A stretch of DNA of 64,000 nucleotides from an uncultured Kocuria sp. (GTDB lineage: Bacteria > Actinomycetota > Actinomycetes > Actinomycetales > Micrococcaceae). Of the stretch, positions 1 through 9,533 are shown piece after piece. Both the position numbers and the translations under genes were made by a program. How positions within the stretch are numbered: the first letter of the stretch is position 1; each line of letters begins with the position of its first letter. The stretch covers positions 186,001-250,000 of the forward strand of contig NZ_CANMRA010000001.1 in assembly GCF_947500125.1 (NCBI RefSeq), in the 5' to 3' direction. A model generated the notes under the pieces. It had not been told where the DNA came from and did no database searches. It worked only from the letters and a program-made list of their open reading frames with translations.

Positions 1-1
1 G

Positions 2-1180
<1,179 letters not shown>

Positions 1181-1231
1181 GCGCACCACCCGTCCTCAGC
1201 ACCGCCCCGGAAGAGCCGGGTCGCAGCGAGA

Positions 1232-1840
1232 TCAGCCCGCCGGCCCCCGCTCCGCGTAGCGGCGCTCGAAGGCGAGGATCGCGTCCGTGGCCTCGAACAG
1301 CTCGTCCGCCATCTGCTGGAGCACCGCGTCCTCCTGGCGGTAGGGGTCGACCACGTCGTTGCGCTCCGGGTGGCGCACCGGCACCCGCTGACGCAGCCGC
1401 GGCGCCTGCTGCACCAGCCACGCCCAGCGCTCGGCGCGGTCCGCCGGCACCGCGTGGTCGAGCTCCGGGTCGGTGGAGAGGTACTGCAGGATCCGGGCGA
1501 ACTCCCGCAGGGTGAAGACCTTCTTCAGCAGCCGCGGGGACTGCTGGAGCACCGGCTGGGTGTGCTCCCGGGCCATCACGAGCACCAGGTCCACGTCCCG
1601 CAGCACGTCCGGGGTGACCTGCCGGGCCCGGTGCGCGGCGGCGGCCTCCAGGCCGCGGTCCCGGGCCAGCTTGCCCACCCGCTGCTCGAAGCCCTCGTCC
1701 ACCAGCGCGTGCATCCCGGCGCTCGTCACCTCGAAGCCGCCGGGCGAGATCTCGTTGAGGCCGTGGTCGAGCTCGACCGCCGCCATGGGCGAACGGCAGA
1801 TGTTGCCCGTGCAGACCGTCAGGATGCGCGTGGGGGCCAT
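1232..1840 (-). CDS. Low-molecular-weight protein tyrosine phosphatase
   Basis: A 202-residue cytosolic phosphatase. The N-terminus carries the P-loop CTGNICRS (Cys10, Arg16, the CX5R nucleophile motif). Near residues 165-168 there is DPYR, matching the DP[YF] loop that supplies the general acid in this fold. The start is well set: AGAGGAG lies about 4 bases before ATG at 1840. At 202 residues it is longer than the usual 150-160, owing to an insert around the middle. In bacteria these enzymes often reset tyrosine phosphorylation of polysaccharide co-polymerases (BY-kinases). The only Wzz-like protein in this window has a decayed kinase-like domain, so its partner is probably elsewhere. Substrate unknown. 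Confidence 0.9.
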   Translation of the reverse strand: MAPTRILTVCTGNICRSPMAAVELDHGLNEISPGGFEVTSAGMHALVDEGFEQRVGKLARDRGLEAAAAHRARQVTPDVLRDVDLVLVMAREHTQPVLQQSPRLLKKVFTLREFARILQYLSTDPELDHAVPADRAERWAWLVQQAPRLRQRVPVRHPERNDVVDPYRQEDAVLQQMADELFEATDAILAFERRYAERGPAG

Positions 1841-2038
1841 GGTTCTCCTCTGGGGGTCGAGTCCGGTTCATCGTATCCGGGCGACAGCCCTGAGCAGGGC
1901 GTTCACCGGCTCACCGGGAGCGCGCCGCGGACGGGAGCGGGAAGGCGGCAGGTCCGTCGTCGTCGTTCCCCGAGCCGGATCACCGGACCCAATCACTACG
2001 CGCAGAGATGTACGGGTGCGTAACACGGCCCATCGTTA

Positions 2039-2069
2039 TTGATTATTTATGCAAACGCGCCTTTATACT
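2039..2069 (+). promoter_or_regulatory. Predicted promoter of the LGFP muramidase operon
   Basis: This AT-rich island in an otherwise GC-rich leader has TTGATT at 2039-2044 and TATACT at 2064-2069, separated by 19 bp. It is the best sigma70-like match upstream of the muramidase gene. The spacer is longer than ideal, so the assignment is moderate. An ATGCAAAC octamer lies in the spacer, where a regulator could block RNA polymerase. The rest of 1841-2136 shows no other recognisable feature. Confidence 0.45.
2049..2056 (-). promoter_or_regulatory. GTTTGCAT octamer (copy 1, reverse orientation)
   Basis: ATGCAAAC on the plus strand is the reverse complement of GTTTGCAT, which also occurs at 5629, 24695 and 34329, each time upstream of envelope or polysaccharide genes. 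Here it lies between the predicted -35 and -10 boxes. It is seen directly; the regulatory role is inferred. Confidence 0.35.
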
Positions 2070-2136
2070 CGTCGTGGCTCCTGAGGATCTTCCCCCCATC
2101 CCGATGGCCTTGCACGAGTCGTTCCCCCAACGATCC

Positions 2137-4020
2137 ATGCGAGATAGGCGTTCCAGCGTGAAAGCACCCCCCCGACTGACGCTGCCCGCTGCCCTCACGG
2201 CGGCGGTGCTGGCCATCACCACACTGACCCCGGTCGCGGCCCTGGAAGAGGCCGCCACCACCCGATCGACCACCCTCTCCGAGGAGCGCCAGGGCAACCT
2301 GGTCTCCAAGGTCGTGGAGTCCGGAGGCGAGGTCGTCTCCACCCTCGTGGACGGGACCACCGGCGAGGCCGTCCTCCCCGACCCGGACCGCGCCGGCACG
2401 CAGCCGACCCCCGGCGACCCCCACGGCGGCGCCGTGATGGGCCAGTGGGCCAAGTCCGAGAACCACTTCGAGCGGCTCGCCGCGTCCTCCGCCCGCACCG
2501 CCGAGGAGCTCACCGGGACCGACGACGGCGCTGCTGCCGGCGCCGGCGACACCGCGGAGGAGGCGGGCGCGGGGGTCGCGTCCGCCGAGTCCCTCGGTGC
2601 CGCCGCCTCCTGGGCCCCCAGCGGCATCAAGGGCACGGACGTCTCCAACTGGCAGCCGTCCCTGAACTGGACCAGCCTGTGGAACCAGGGCTCGCGCTTC
2701 GCCTACGTGAAGTCCTCCGAGGGCGACAGCATCCGCAACAGCCTCTTTCCCCAGCAGTACGCCGGCGCGGGGGCCGTGGGCATGTACCGCGGCGGCTACC
2801 ACTTCGCGATCCCCACCCGGGACTCCTCCGGCGCCAAGCAGGCCGACTACTTCCTCGCCAACGGCGGCGGCTGGTCCGCGGACGGCAGGACCCTGCCCGG
2901 TCTGCTGGACATCGAGAACAACCCGTACCCCTCCCTGTACGGCAACGCCTGCTACGGCTTCTCGCCGTCCGAGATGGTCGGCTGGATCCGCGACTTCTCC
3001 AACCGGTACAAGTCCCGCACCGGGCGGCTGCCGGCCATCTACACGAACTACTACTGGTGGCGGGACTGCACCGGCAACTCCAGTGCGTTCAACGACCACC
3101 CCATGCACATCGCCGCGTACGAGACCGCGGCCCCCATCGTCCCCAGCGCGTGGTCCACCTACGACTTCTGGCAGTACACCGACGAGGGCTTCACCGAGCA
3201 GATCGACGCCAACGTCTACCGCGGCAGCTCCACGCAGCTGCGGGACATGGCGCGCAACGCCTACTACAAGCCCCTCGGCGGGCGGGCCCCCTCCGGGACC
3301 CCCACCCAGGTGGCCCCCGCCGGATACGTGGTCAAGGGCGCCATCGGCAACCAGTACCGCGCCCTCGGCGGGTCCTCGGTCTTCGGCACCCCCACCGGCA
3401 ACGAGCGCGGCGGGCTCCTCCACGGCGGCGCCCTCCAGGGCTTCGCCAAGAAGCAGACCTTCTACTGGACGCCCTCCACCGGGGCGTGGCCGGTGAACTT
3501 CAACGGGGCCATCGGCCGCAAGTTCGCCGCCAACCGCTGGGAGAACGGCTACGGCTACCCCACCACCCGCGAGGCCGGCGGGCTCGTCAACGGCGGCGCC
3601 TACCAGGTCTTCCGCAAGGGCAGCGCCGTGACCAAGGTGCTGTGGAGCCCGACCACCGGCGCCGTGCCGGTCCGGGAGACCACCGGCATCGGCGCGGCGT
3701 GGAAGCGCGGCGGCCACGAGCGCGGCTACGGCTACCCCGTCATCACCGAGCGCGGCGGGCTGCTCCACGGCGGCGCCTACCAGGTGTTCCGCAACGGCAG
3801 CAAGGTCCACCGGATCCTCTGGAGCTCCGGCTCCGGCGCCCACGCGGTGCAGGAGAACGGCGCGATCGGCCGCGAGTGGATCGCCGCCGGCTCCGAGCGC
3901 GGCTACGGCTACCCCACCACCAACGAGTACCGGTACGGCACCGAGATCCGCCAGCGGTTCTCCAAGAACTTCACCGTGCACTACTCGACCACCACGAAAA
4001 GGACCTGGGTGACCCGATGA
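2137..4020 (+). CDS. Secreted GH25 muramidase with C-terminal LGFP repeats
   Basis: A secreted wall hydrolase of about 627 residues from the ATG at 2137. Basic residues (RDRR) and a hydrophobic stretch ending near ALEEA form a signal peptide. GTG at 2158 is an alternative start, and further in-frame starts lie upstream at 2008 and 2104. A GH25 (lysozyme-like N-acetylmuramidase) domain covers roughly residues 163-370, beginning GIKGTDVSNWQ (Asp168). The catalytic DIE is at 258-260, and a QYTDEG block closes the barrel. About four LGFP-type repeats follow (~400-627), recognisable by recurring ERGYGYP and GGAYQVFRKG. LGFP repeats are thought to anchor proteins to the actinobacterial envelope. 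The stop overlaps the next gene by ATGA, so the two are translationally coupled. Confidence 0.9.
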   Translation: MRDRRSSVKAPPRLTLPAALTAAVLAITTLTPVAALEEAATTRSTTLSEERQGNLVSKVVESGGEVVSTLVDGTTGEAVLPDPDRAGTQPTPGDPHGGAVMGQWAKSENHFERLAASSARTAEELTGTDDGAAAGAGDTAEEAGAGVASAESLGAAASWAPSGIKGTDVSNWQPSLNWTSLWNQGSRFAYVKSSEGDSIRNSLFPQQYAGAGAVGMYRGGYHFAIPTRDSSGAKQADYFLANGGGWSADGRTLPGLLDIENNPYPSLYGNACYGFSPSEMVGWIRDFSNRYKSRTGRLPAIYTNYYWWRDCTGNSSAFNDHPMHIAAYETAAPIVPSAWSTYDFWQYTDEGFTEQIDANVYRGSSTQLRDMARNAYYKPLGGRAPSGTPTQVAPAGYVVKGAIGNQYRALGGSSVFGTPTGNERGGLLHGGALQGFAKKQTFYWTPSTGAWPVNFNGAIGRKFAANRWENGYGYPTTREAGGLVNGGAYQVFRKGSAVTKVLWSPTTGAVPVRETTGIGAAWKRGGHERGYGYPVITERGGLLHGGAYQVFRNGSKVHRILWSSGSGAHAVQENGAIGREWIAAGSERGYGYPTTNEYRYGTEIRQRFSKNFTVHYSTTTKRTWVTR

Positions 4021-5204
4021 GCCACGCCAAGCACCGCGCCACGGCGCGCACCCGCACCCCCGGCCCGCTGACGCTGACCGCCGCCGCCCTCGCCCTGGCG
4101 GTCCCCGCCACCGGGATGCTCACCGCGGCCCCCGCCGCCGCGGCGAGCTCGGACATCGTCACGGTCTCCTCGAGCACCCGCTCGGCCGACGCCCAGCAGC
4201 TGCTGGAGCTGATCAACGCCCACCGCAAGGCCAAGGGCCTCGCCCCCGTGAAGTACTCCGCGAGCGTGTCCGGCATCGCCCAGGGCGAGTCCGACCGCCT
4301 GGTCCGCCAGGAGGTCATCAACCACACGAACACCTTCATGACGGACCCCCGGGCCGCCGGCTGGCACCACGTCGGCGAGATCCACGCGGTCTCCTACCAG
4401 GGCCGGGTGGCGGACCTGATGACCTGGTGGAAGGGCTCGAAGGACCACAACAAGGTGCTCACCGAACCGGACATGACCGTCATCGGCATCGGCCTGACCT
4501 ACGCGGACGGCTCGCTGGCCGAAACCAAGCAGGGCTGGCGGCTGGTCGGCACGGTCACGTCCTACGGCTACCCGGACGGCAAGGGGCCCACGGACGTCCG
4601 CACCACGGTGGGCACGGCCCCGGCGCCGGCGCCGGCGCCGAAGCCCACTCCCCCGCCCACCACCGCGCCGATCACCTCCGCCGGCTACGAGGTGCGCGGC
4701 GGGATCGGCCGCCAGTACCACGCCCTGGGCGGGGCGTCCGTGTTCGGGGCCCCCACCGGCAACGAGCGCGGAGGGCTCCTCTACGGCGGCGTGCTCCAGG
4801 GCTTCGCGAAGAAGCACACCTTCTACTGGAGCGCCGGCACCGGGGCGTGGCCCGTGAACTTCAACGGCGCCATCGGCCGCAAGTTCGCCGCCCACCGCTG
4901 GGAGAACGGCTTCGGCTACCCCACCACCCGCGAGATCACCGGGCTGACCGGCGGCGGCGCCTACCAGGTCTTCCGCAAGGGCAACGCCGTGCACAAGGTC
5001 CTGTGGAGCCCCCGGACCGGGGCGAAGGTCGTGAAGGAGTCCGGCGCGATCGGCCAGCGCTGGAAGTCCGCCGGGGCCGAGCGCGGCTACGGCTACCCGG
5101 TCACGGACGAGTACCGGTACGGCTCGGAGGTCCGCCAGCGGTTCTCCAACGGCTACACCGTCCACTGGTCCTCGATCACGAAGCGCAACTGGGTCACCCG
5201 CTGA
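4017..5204 (+). CDS. Secreted CAP (SCP/PR-1) domain protein with LGFP repeats
   Basis: A 395-residue exported protein that overlaps the muramidase stop (ATGA). The signal peptide ends around PAAAASS. A CAP domain spans about residues 55-190, with DAQQLLELINAHRKAKGL at its start and His/Glu candidates in INHTN and HHVGEIHA. A Pro/Ala linker leads into about three LGFP repeats (~218-395) nearly identical in style to those of the upstream muramidase, which suggests the tails share an origin. CAP proteins bind lipids or act as secreted proteases or hydrolase partners in different lineages, so the biochemical role is open. Shared tail and coupling suggest both proteins go to the same wall site. 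Confidence 0.88.
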   Translation: MSHAKHRATARTRTPGPLTLTAAALALAVPATGMLTAAPAAAASSDIVTVSSSTRSADAQQLLELINAHRKAKGLAPVKYSASVSGIAQGESDRLVRQEVINHTNTFMTDPRAAGWHHVGEIHAVSYQGRVADLMTWWKGSKDHNKVLTEPDMTVIGIGLTYADGSLAETKQGWRLVGTVTSYGYPDGKGPTDVRTTVGTAPAPAPAPKPTPPPTTAPITSAGYEVRGGIGRQYHALGGASVFGAPTGNERGGLLYGGVLQGFAKKHTFYWSAGTGAWPVNFNGAIGRKFAAHRWENGFGYPTTREITGLTGGGAYQVFRKGNAVHKVLWSPRTGAKVVKESGAIGQRWKSAGAERGYGYPVTDEYRYGSEVRQRFSNGYTVHWSSITKRNWVTR

Positions 5205-5216
5205 CCCTTTCCCACC

Positions 5217-5257
5217 AGCAGAACGCCCAGCCGGGCTTCCCGGCCGGGCGTTCTGCT
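5217..5257 (+). terminator. Strong hairpin terminator after the LGFP operon
   Basis: AGCAGAACGCCC (5217-5228) pairs with GGGCGTTCTGCT (5246-5257), with an inner GC stem around a CTTC loop, starting 13 bases after the CAP-gene stop. There is no clear T-tract, which is common in high-GC actinobacteria. Confidence 0.8.
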
Positions 5258-5383
5258 GTCCGCAGGTGCATTGCTGTCCGCGGGTCCTTCCCCGTCCCCC
5301 GGCACGTCGCTGTCCGGGGGCACCTTGCTGTCCGCGAGGCCCGCCCGGCCCCGGTCCTGCCCTCGCTGTCCCCCGACCGGCGG
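5255..5383. repeat. Imperfect 18-bp tandem repeats (GCTGTCCGCGG type)
   Basis: Units beginning GCTGTCC start at 5255, 5273, 5309 and 5327, with a degenerate unit at 5291, so the spacing is 18 bp. A decayed tail reaches about 5383. Read on the minus strand they would give a six-residue Asp-Ser-x-x-Pro-x pattern, but no credible gene start or ribosome site supports translation. Confidence 0.6.
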
Positions 5384-5801
5384 AACCGCCCGGCGGCTCG
5401 CGCCGCGTGTCCCCCGCACGGGGTGACGGCCCGAAACAGCACGTCAGAATGTGGTCCAGTTCACGTCCATGACGGACTTTGACGGTCTTTTCTGTCGCGA
5501 ATCTGTGAGTGCGTGGAGTGGTGTGTCGCCACATCGGGGGACGGATCCGGCCACTGCCGTCCCCAGGTCCGGTGACCTTCCCGAAGATTAAGTACCACGC
5601 CGTAACTGCACGTCCCGCCGTGGCAAGGGTTTGCATCCGCACTTCCATGCGCGGCGATGCAATAGCGAACCTGTGCGCGGCGTTTGCGCTTGTGACAACC
5701 GGGGTGCCGGCTTGGCAGGCTGACCCGGTCGGCTCATCCGGGGGGATGCGCCGGCCGGTCCGCCGAGGGGGCGGACCGCCGACCGGGGGAACGAGCGTGC
5801 C
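5384..5801. other. Long leader of the deacetylase-glycosyltransferase gene
   Basis: This is non-coding as far as I can see. It is relatively AT-richer around 5430-5710 and holds the octamer GTTTGCAT at 5629-5636. An imperfect inverted repeat (GCATCCGC near 5634 against GCGGCGATGC near 5651) surrounds it. No confident -10/-35 pair could be picked. The length of about 420 bp suggests regulated transcription. Confidence 0.4.
5629..5636 (+). promoter_or_regulatory. GTTTGCAT octamer (copy 2)
   Basis: GTTTGCATCCG lies 166 bp upstream of the deacetylase-glycosyltransferase start. It matches 10 of 11 bases of the form found at 24695 and 34329 (GTTTGCATCTG). Confidence 0.35.
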
Positions 5802-8180
5802 GTGGCCAGACACTCTGACGACCGACCAGCACCGCTCCGCGGGGGCGCCGATCGGACCGGCAGCACGGCCGTGCCGCCGGTGTTCTTCGACCCCAGCGGC
5901 AAGCGCTGGTATCGCATCCTCGCGACGCTCGTCGTGCTGCTGGCCATCGCGGCCGGGGCCGCGTCCTGGATCGTCCCGCAAGCCCTCGCCCAGCCCTGGG
6001 AGCGGCCTCTGAACCAGGACCGCGACTATCCGCGGGAGCTGATCAGCACCGGGGACCAGGAGAACATCCCGCTGCTCGGGGACTCGGCCAACCCCTTCAG
6101 CCGGATCGGGCTCGTCGAGGAGACGGACGACGGGACGGTCCTGCGCAGCCCGTTCAGCGAGGAGGTTCTCCGGGTGCTCACCGAGGAGGAGCGGGAGCTC
6201 GTCGGGGACAGCCCCTATGCCATGGAGCGCTTCGGGGAGCTGCCGGAGAAGCAGCTCATGCTGACCTTCGACGACGGCCCCGACGCCACCTACACCGGGG
6301 AGATCCTCGACGTGCTCTCGGCCGAGGGCGTGCCCGCCACGTTCTTCGGGGTCGGCACCAACGTCGTCGAGCACCCGGATCTCTTCCGCCGGATCATCCG
6401 GGAGGGGCACATGGTGGGCAACCACACCATGAGCCACACCACGGCCTGGGACGACGACCTGCGAAACCGGGAGGAGATGATCGGCACCGACCGGGTCATG
6501 CGCTCGGTCGGCGGCTACGCGACCCACCTGTTCCGCCTGCCCACCGGCGACCCCGACAACAAGGCGCTTCCCATCCTCGAGGCCCAGCAGCTGGGCTACT
6601 TGCACGTGGACTTCGACTACGACACCCTCGACTGGCAGGCCGCGCCCGGGGAGCGCGTGGACCTGCCCGCGCTCGACGGCGAGGGCCGTATCGTGCTCAT
6701 GCACGACGGCGGCGGGAACCGCACCGCCACCGTGGCCGCGCTCAAGGAGCTGATCACCGAGGCCAAGGCCCAGGGGTACACGTTCTCCACGCTCGCACCG
6801 ATCGTTCCCGAGGACTACCGGCCGGTGGCGAACACCGAACCGGTGCTGGCGGACGACGCCACCGCCCTGGCCGTGGCCGGGCTGACCGTGGCCCCGGACG
6901 TGGTGATGAACTGGCTGTTCTGGTTCGGCATCGGCTCCCTGACCCTGATGTCCGCCCTGTACGTGGTGCTGGCGCTGATCGGCCACCGCCGCCAGGCCCG
7001 CCGGAAGTGGCCCGAGCTGTCCGAGGAGGACTGGCCCCTGGTCTCCGTGATTCTGCCGGTGTTCAACGAGGAGCCCGTCGTCGCCCGCACCCTCGCCGCC
7101 CTGCGGGCCAGCGACTACCCGAACCTGGAGGTCGTCGCGGTCGACGACGGCTCCACCGACGACACCCTGGCCATCATGCGCCGGGTCGCCCAGCAGTGGC
7201 CCGCCCTGCGGGTGCTCACCCAGCCCAACGCCGGGAAGTCCATCGCCTCCAACCACGGGATCATGGCCGCCCGCGGGGAGATCGTGGTGACCCTCGACGG
7301 GGACACGCTTTTCGAGCCGCAGACCGTGCGGATGTTCGCGCGCCACTTCATCGCTCCCCCGGGCCGGCGTCCCGTGGGGGCCGTGGCCGGGCACGTGAAG
7401 GTCGGCAACCGCCGCGGGCTGCTCACCATGTGGCAGTCCCTGGAGTACATCTCCGGGATCTGCGTGACCCGCATGGCCGAGGGCGTGGCCGGGGCCATCT
7501 CCATCGTTCCCGGCGCGTGCGCGGCCTGGCGCAGAGAGGCCCTGCAGGCCGCCGGCGGCTACTCCCACGACACGCTCGCCGAGGACGCCGACCTCACCAT
7601 GACCCTGCAGAAGCTGGGCTGGGCCGTGGTCCAGGAGAACCGCGCCGTGGCCTGGACCGAGGCCCCCATGACCGTGCGCGGGCTGGCCAAGCAACGGCTG
7701 CGCTGGACCTACGGCAACCTCCAGGCCCTGTGGAAGCACGCCGGGATGCTCTTCCGTCCCCGCTACGGCGCCCTGGGCCTGATCGCCCTGCCCTACACCC
7801 TGCTCGCCACGCTGATCCCGCTGGTCTTCCTGCCCCTGACCGTGCTCATGGCCGTGCTCAACCTCGCCGCCGGCAACTGGCAGCCCATCGCCGCCTTCGC
7901 CGCCTTGGTGCTGGCCATCCACGCCGTGATCTGCGTGATCGCCATCCGCATGGTCGGCGAGTCCTGGACCCACCTGCTGGTCGTGCCCGTCTACCGGATC
8001 GTCTACGAGCCCCTGCGCGCCTATCTTCTCTACGCCTCGCTGCTCCAAGCGCTCAAGGGCCGGATGATCGGCTGGTACAAGCCCGAGCGCACCAACAGCG
8101 TGCTCGACCTGCCCGCCGCGGCAGCACCGGACACCCGCACCGCGCCCTGGGAGCAGGCGGACCGCGCCGGATGGGCCTGA
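5802..8180 (+). CDS. Polysaccharide deacetylase-glycosyltransferase 2 fusion (PgaB/PgaC-like)
   Basis: A 792-residue membrane protein; GTG start with GGGGGA about 12 bases before it. A membrane segment is near 38-60. A NodB/CE4 deacetylase domain follows, with TFDDGPD (Asp157/Asp158) and the metal motif GNHTMSH (His208, His212). A second membrane segment (~365-390) leads to a GT2 synthase domain (~410-640) with VDDGSTDD, DGD, EDADL and QRLRW, the signature of processive beta-glycan synthases (HasA/IcaA/PgaC). Several membrane helices close the C-terminus. The synthase part probably polymerises a hexosamine glycan across the membrane, while the extracellular NodB part removes acetyl groups. 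The substrate (poly-GlcNAc or chitin-like) is inferred. Confidence 0.92.
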   Translation: MARHSDDRPAPLRGGADRTGSTAVPPVFFDPSGKRWYRILATLVVLLAIAAGAASWIVPQALAQPWERPLNQDRDYPRELISTGDQENIPLLGDSANPFSRIGLVEETDDGTVLRSPFSEEVLRVLTEEERELVGDSPYAMERFGELPEKQLMLTFDDGPDATYTGEILDVLSAEGVPATFFGVGTNVVEHPDLFRRIIREGHMVGNHTMSHTTAWDDDLRNREEMIGTDRVMRSVGGYATHLFRLPTGDPDNKALPILEAQQLGYLHVDFDYDTLDWQAAPGERVDLPALDGEGRIVLMHDGGGNRTATVAALKELITEAKAQGYTFSTLAPIVPEDYRPVANTEPVLADDATALAVAGLTVAPDVVMNWLFWFGIGSLTLMSALYVVLALIGHRRQARRKWPELSEEDWPLVSVILPVFNEEPVVARTLAALRASDYPNLEVVAVDDGSTDDTLAIMRRVAQQWPALRVLTQPNAGKSIASNHGIMAARGEIVVTLDGDTLFEPQTVRMFARHFIAPPGRRPVGAVAGHVKVGNRRGLLTMWQSLEYISGICVTRMAEGVAGAISIVPGACAAWRREALQAAGGYSHDTLAEDADLTMTLQKLGWAVVQENRAVAWTEAPMTVRGLAKQRLRWTYGNLQALWKHAGMLFRPRYGALGLIALPYTLLATLIPLVFLPLTVLMAVLNLAAGNWQPIAAFAALVLAIHAVICVIAIRMVGESWTHLLVVPVYRIVYEPLRAYLLYASLLQALKGRMIGWYKPERTNSVLDLPAAAAPDTRTAPWEQADRAGWA

Positions 8181-8326
8181 GCCGGCCGTCTCGGCGCGTC
8201 AGGACCGGCGCGTGCGGGTCCCGGTGCGTCCAGGCCCGCACGCGCACACCCGGTGTCTCGGCGGCCAGGACACCCGCGGAACAGCCCGGGGACAGCCCCG
8301 GGGTCAGCGCGCCCGGGCCCGGCGCT

Positions 8327-9355
8327 TCAGGCGCCGAAGCCCTCGCCGAGGACCCGGGTGAACTCCCCGGCCTTCTCCTCGAGGCCGCTGCAGAAGTCGT
8401 TGGCCTCGGCCGGGTCCCCGTCAGCCGGGGTGCACGGCCGGTCCCGGTTCAGCGACCAGTAGGAGAGCCGCCCCACGCCCTGCTGCCGAGCGAACCCGGC
8501 GAGCTCGGCGGCCGCGTCCAGGTCCAGGACCTCCCCGGGGACATCGTTGACCCCGATCATCGGGGTGAGCCCGATCCGGTTCCACACCTCCTCGGCGGAG
8601 AGGTCCTGGCCCGCCGCCTCCCACAGCGCGGTGAGCTGGCCGTGCGCCGAGCGGGCCGCCTCCTCCGAGGCCGCCACCACGGACTGCTCGGCGGGCTTGC
8701 TCTCGCTGTAGTTCATGGTCATGAGGTTCACCCCCGCCACGTCCACCCCGGCGGACAGCATCCGGGCCACCGCGTCCACCGAGTCCTCGTCCAGCCCCTG
8801 CGGGGCCACCGGCAGCGTGACCCACACGTCCAGCGGCTCGTCCCGCTCCCCCTGCAGCCGTGCCAGGGCCTCGGCGCGCCGTTCGTGGGCCTGCCGGTCG
8901 CCGAGGTCGTCGTTCTCGATGTCGAAGTCCGCCGTGGTCACCCCGTAGCGGTCGAGCACCGTGGCGTAGGCCTCCCGCAGCCGCTCCGGATCGGTGCACA
9001 CGGTGGCGAGCTCGTCCCGGGCGGCGCCGCCGAAGGAGATCACCGCCTCCCCGCCCTGCTCCCGCAGGGCCGCGATCTGCTCCTCCATCCGCAGCGTGGT
9101 CTCCGCCTCCTCGAGCCCGTAGTAGCCGCCCCACGAGGGCGTGCAGGGATCTTCGGGATCGGCCACCACGAAGCCGAGCACCGTGTGCGACTGCCCCGCG
9201 GCCTCCGTGCCGAAGTCGAAGTACGGGTAGGACGTGGCGTTGACGTAGCCGCCGAACCACGGGGTGCGCAGGTCGGGGCCGCAGCCCGTGAGCAGCAGCC
9301 CGGCGGCGCAGCCCAGCAGCAGCGGCGGCAGGAGGCGGTGTCGTCGTCCGGTCAT
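8327..9355 (-). CDS. GH18 chitinase-like lipoprotein
   Basis: A 342-residue exported lipoprotein with basic n-region, hydrophobic core and lipobox LLTGC (Cys25). The body looks like a GH18 TIM barrel: GGYVNATSYPYFDFG is an early strand, VISFGGA a middle strand, and TTADFDIEND matches the GH18 catalytic DxDxE strand, with Glu as candidate acid. The late segment LSYWSLNRDRPC resembles the closing strand of bacterial chitinases. The first Asp of the full DxxDxDxE motif is not seen. It lies head-to-tail downstream of prs with a hairpin between them. Glycan target unknown, possibly chitin-like or the organism's own N-acetylglucosamine polymer. Confidence 0.8.
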   Translation of the reverse strand: MTGRRHRLLPPLLLGCAAGLLLTGCGPDLRTPWFGGYVNATSYPYFDFGTEAAGQSHTVLGFVVADPEDPCTPSWGGYYGLEEAETTLRMEEQIAALREQGGEAVISFGGAARDELATVCTDPERLREAYATVLDRYGVTTADFDIENDDLGDRQAHERRAEALARLQGERDEPLDVWVTLPVAPQGLDEDSVDAVARMLSAGVDVAGVNLMTMNYSESKPAEQSVVAASEEAARSAHGQLTALWEAAGQDLSAEEVWNRIGLTPMIGVNDVPGEVLDLDAAAELAGFARQQGVGRLSYWSLNRDRPCTPADGDPAEANDFCSGLEEKAGEFTRVLGEGFGA

Positions 9356-9387
9356 GGTGTGCGGGCTGTCCCCTTCGGCACGGAGTT

Positions 9388-9410
9388 CCCCGGGACGGTG
9401 GGTCCCGGGG
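9388..9410 (-). terminator. Hairpin terminator after glmU-prs
   Basis: CCCCGGGAC (9388-9396) pairs perfectly with GTCCCGGGG (9402-9410) around a 5-nt loop. It sits between the prs stop and the start of the GH18-like lipoprotein gene. Confidence 0.65.
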
Positions 9411-9533
9411 CGGCTGTTCCTGCGGCGGCGGGCCCCGCGGTGGCGGGTCCCAACATGGAGGGCGTTGCGGCGGAGCAGCCCCCCGCCGGGTGGCGAGGGG
9501 CTGCGTCGTCGTCGGCCGTGGCTCGGGTCCGGG

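Noticed and set aside
3981-8048. 1355-codon open frame on the minus strand
   Set aside because: It lies antisense to the LGFP CAP gene and the deacetylase-synthase fusion. Its translation is Gly/His/Val-rich low complexity with no domain, the usual shadow in very GC-rich DNA.
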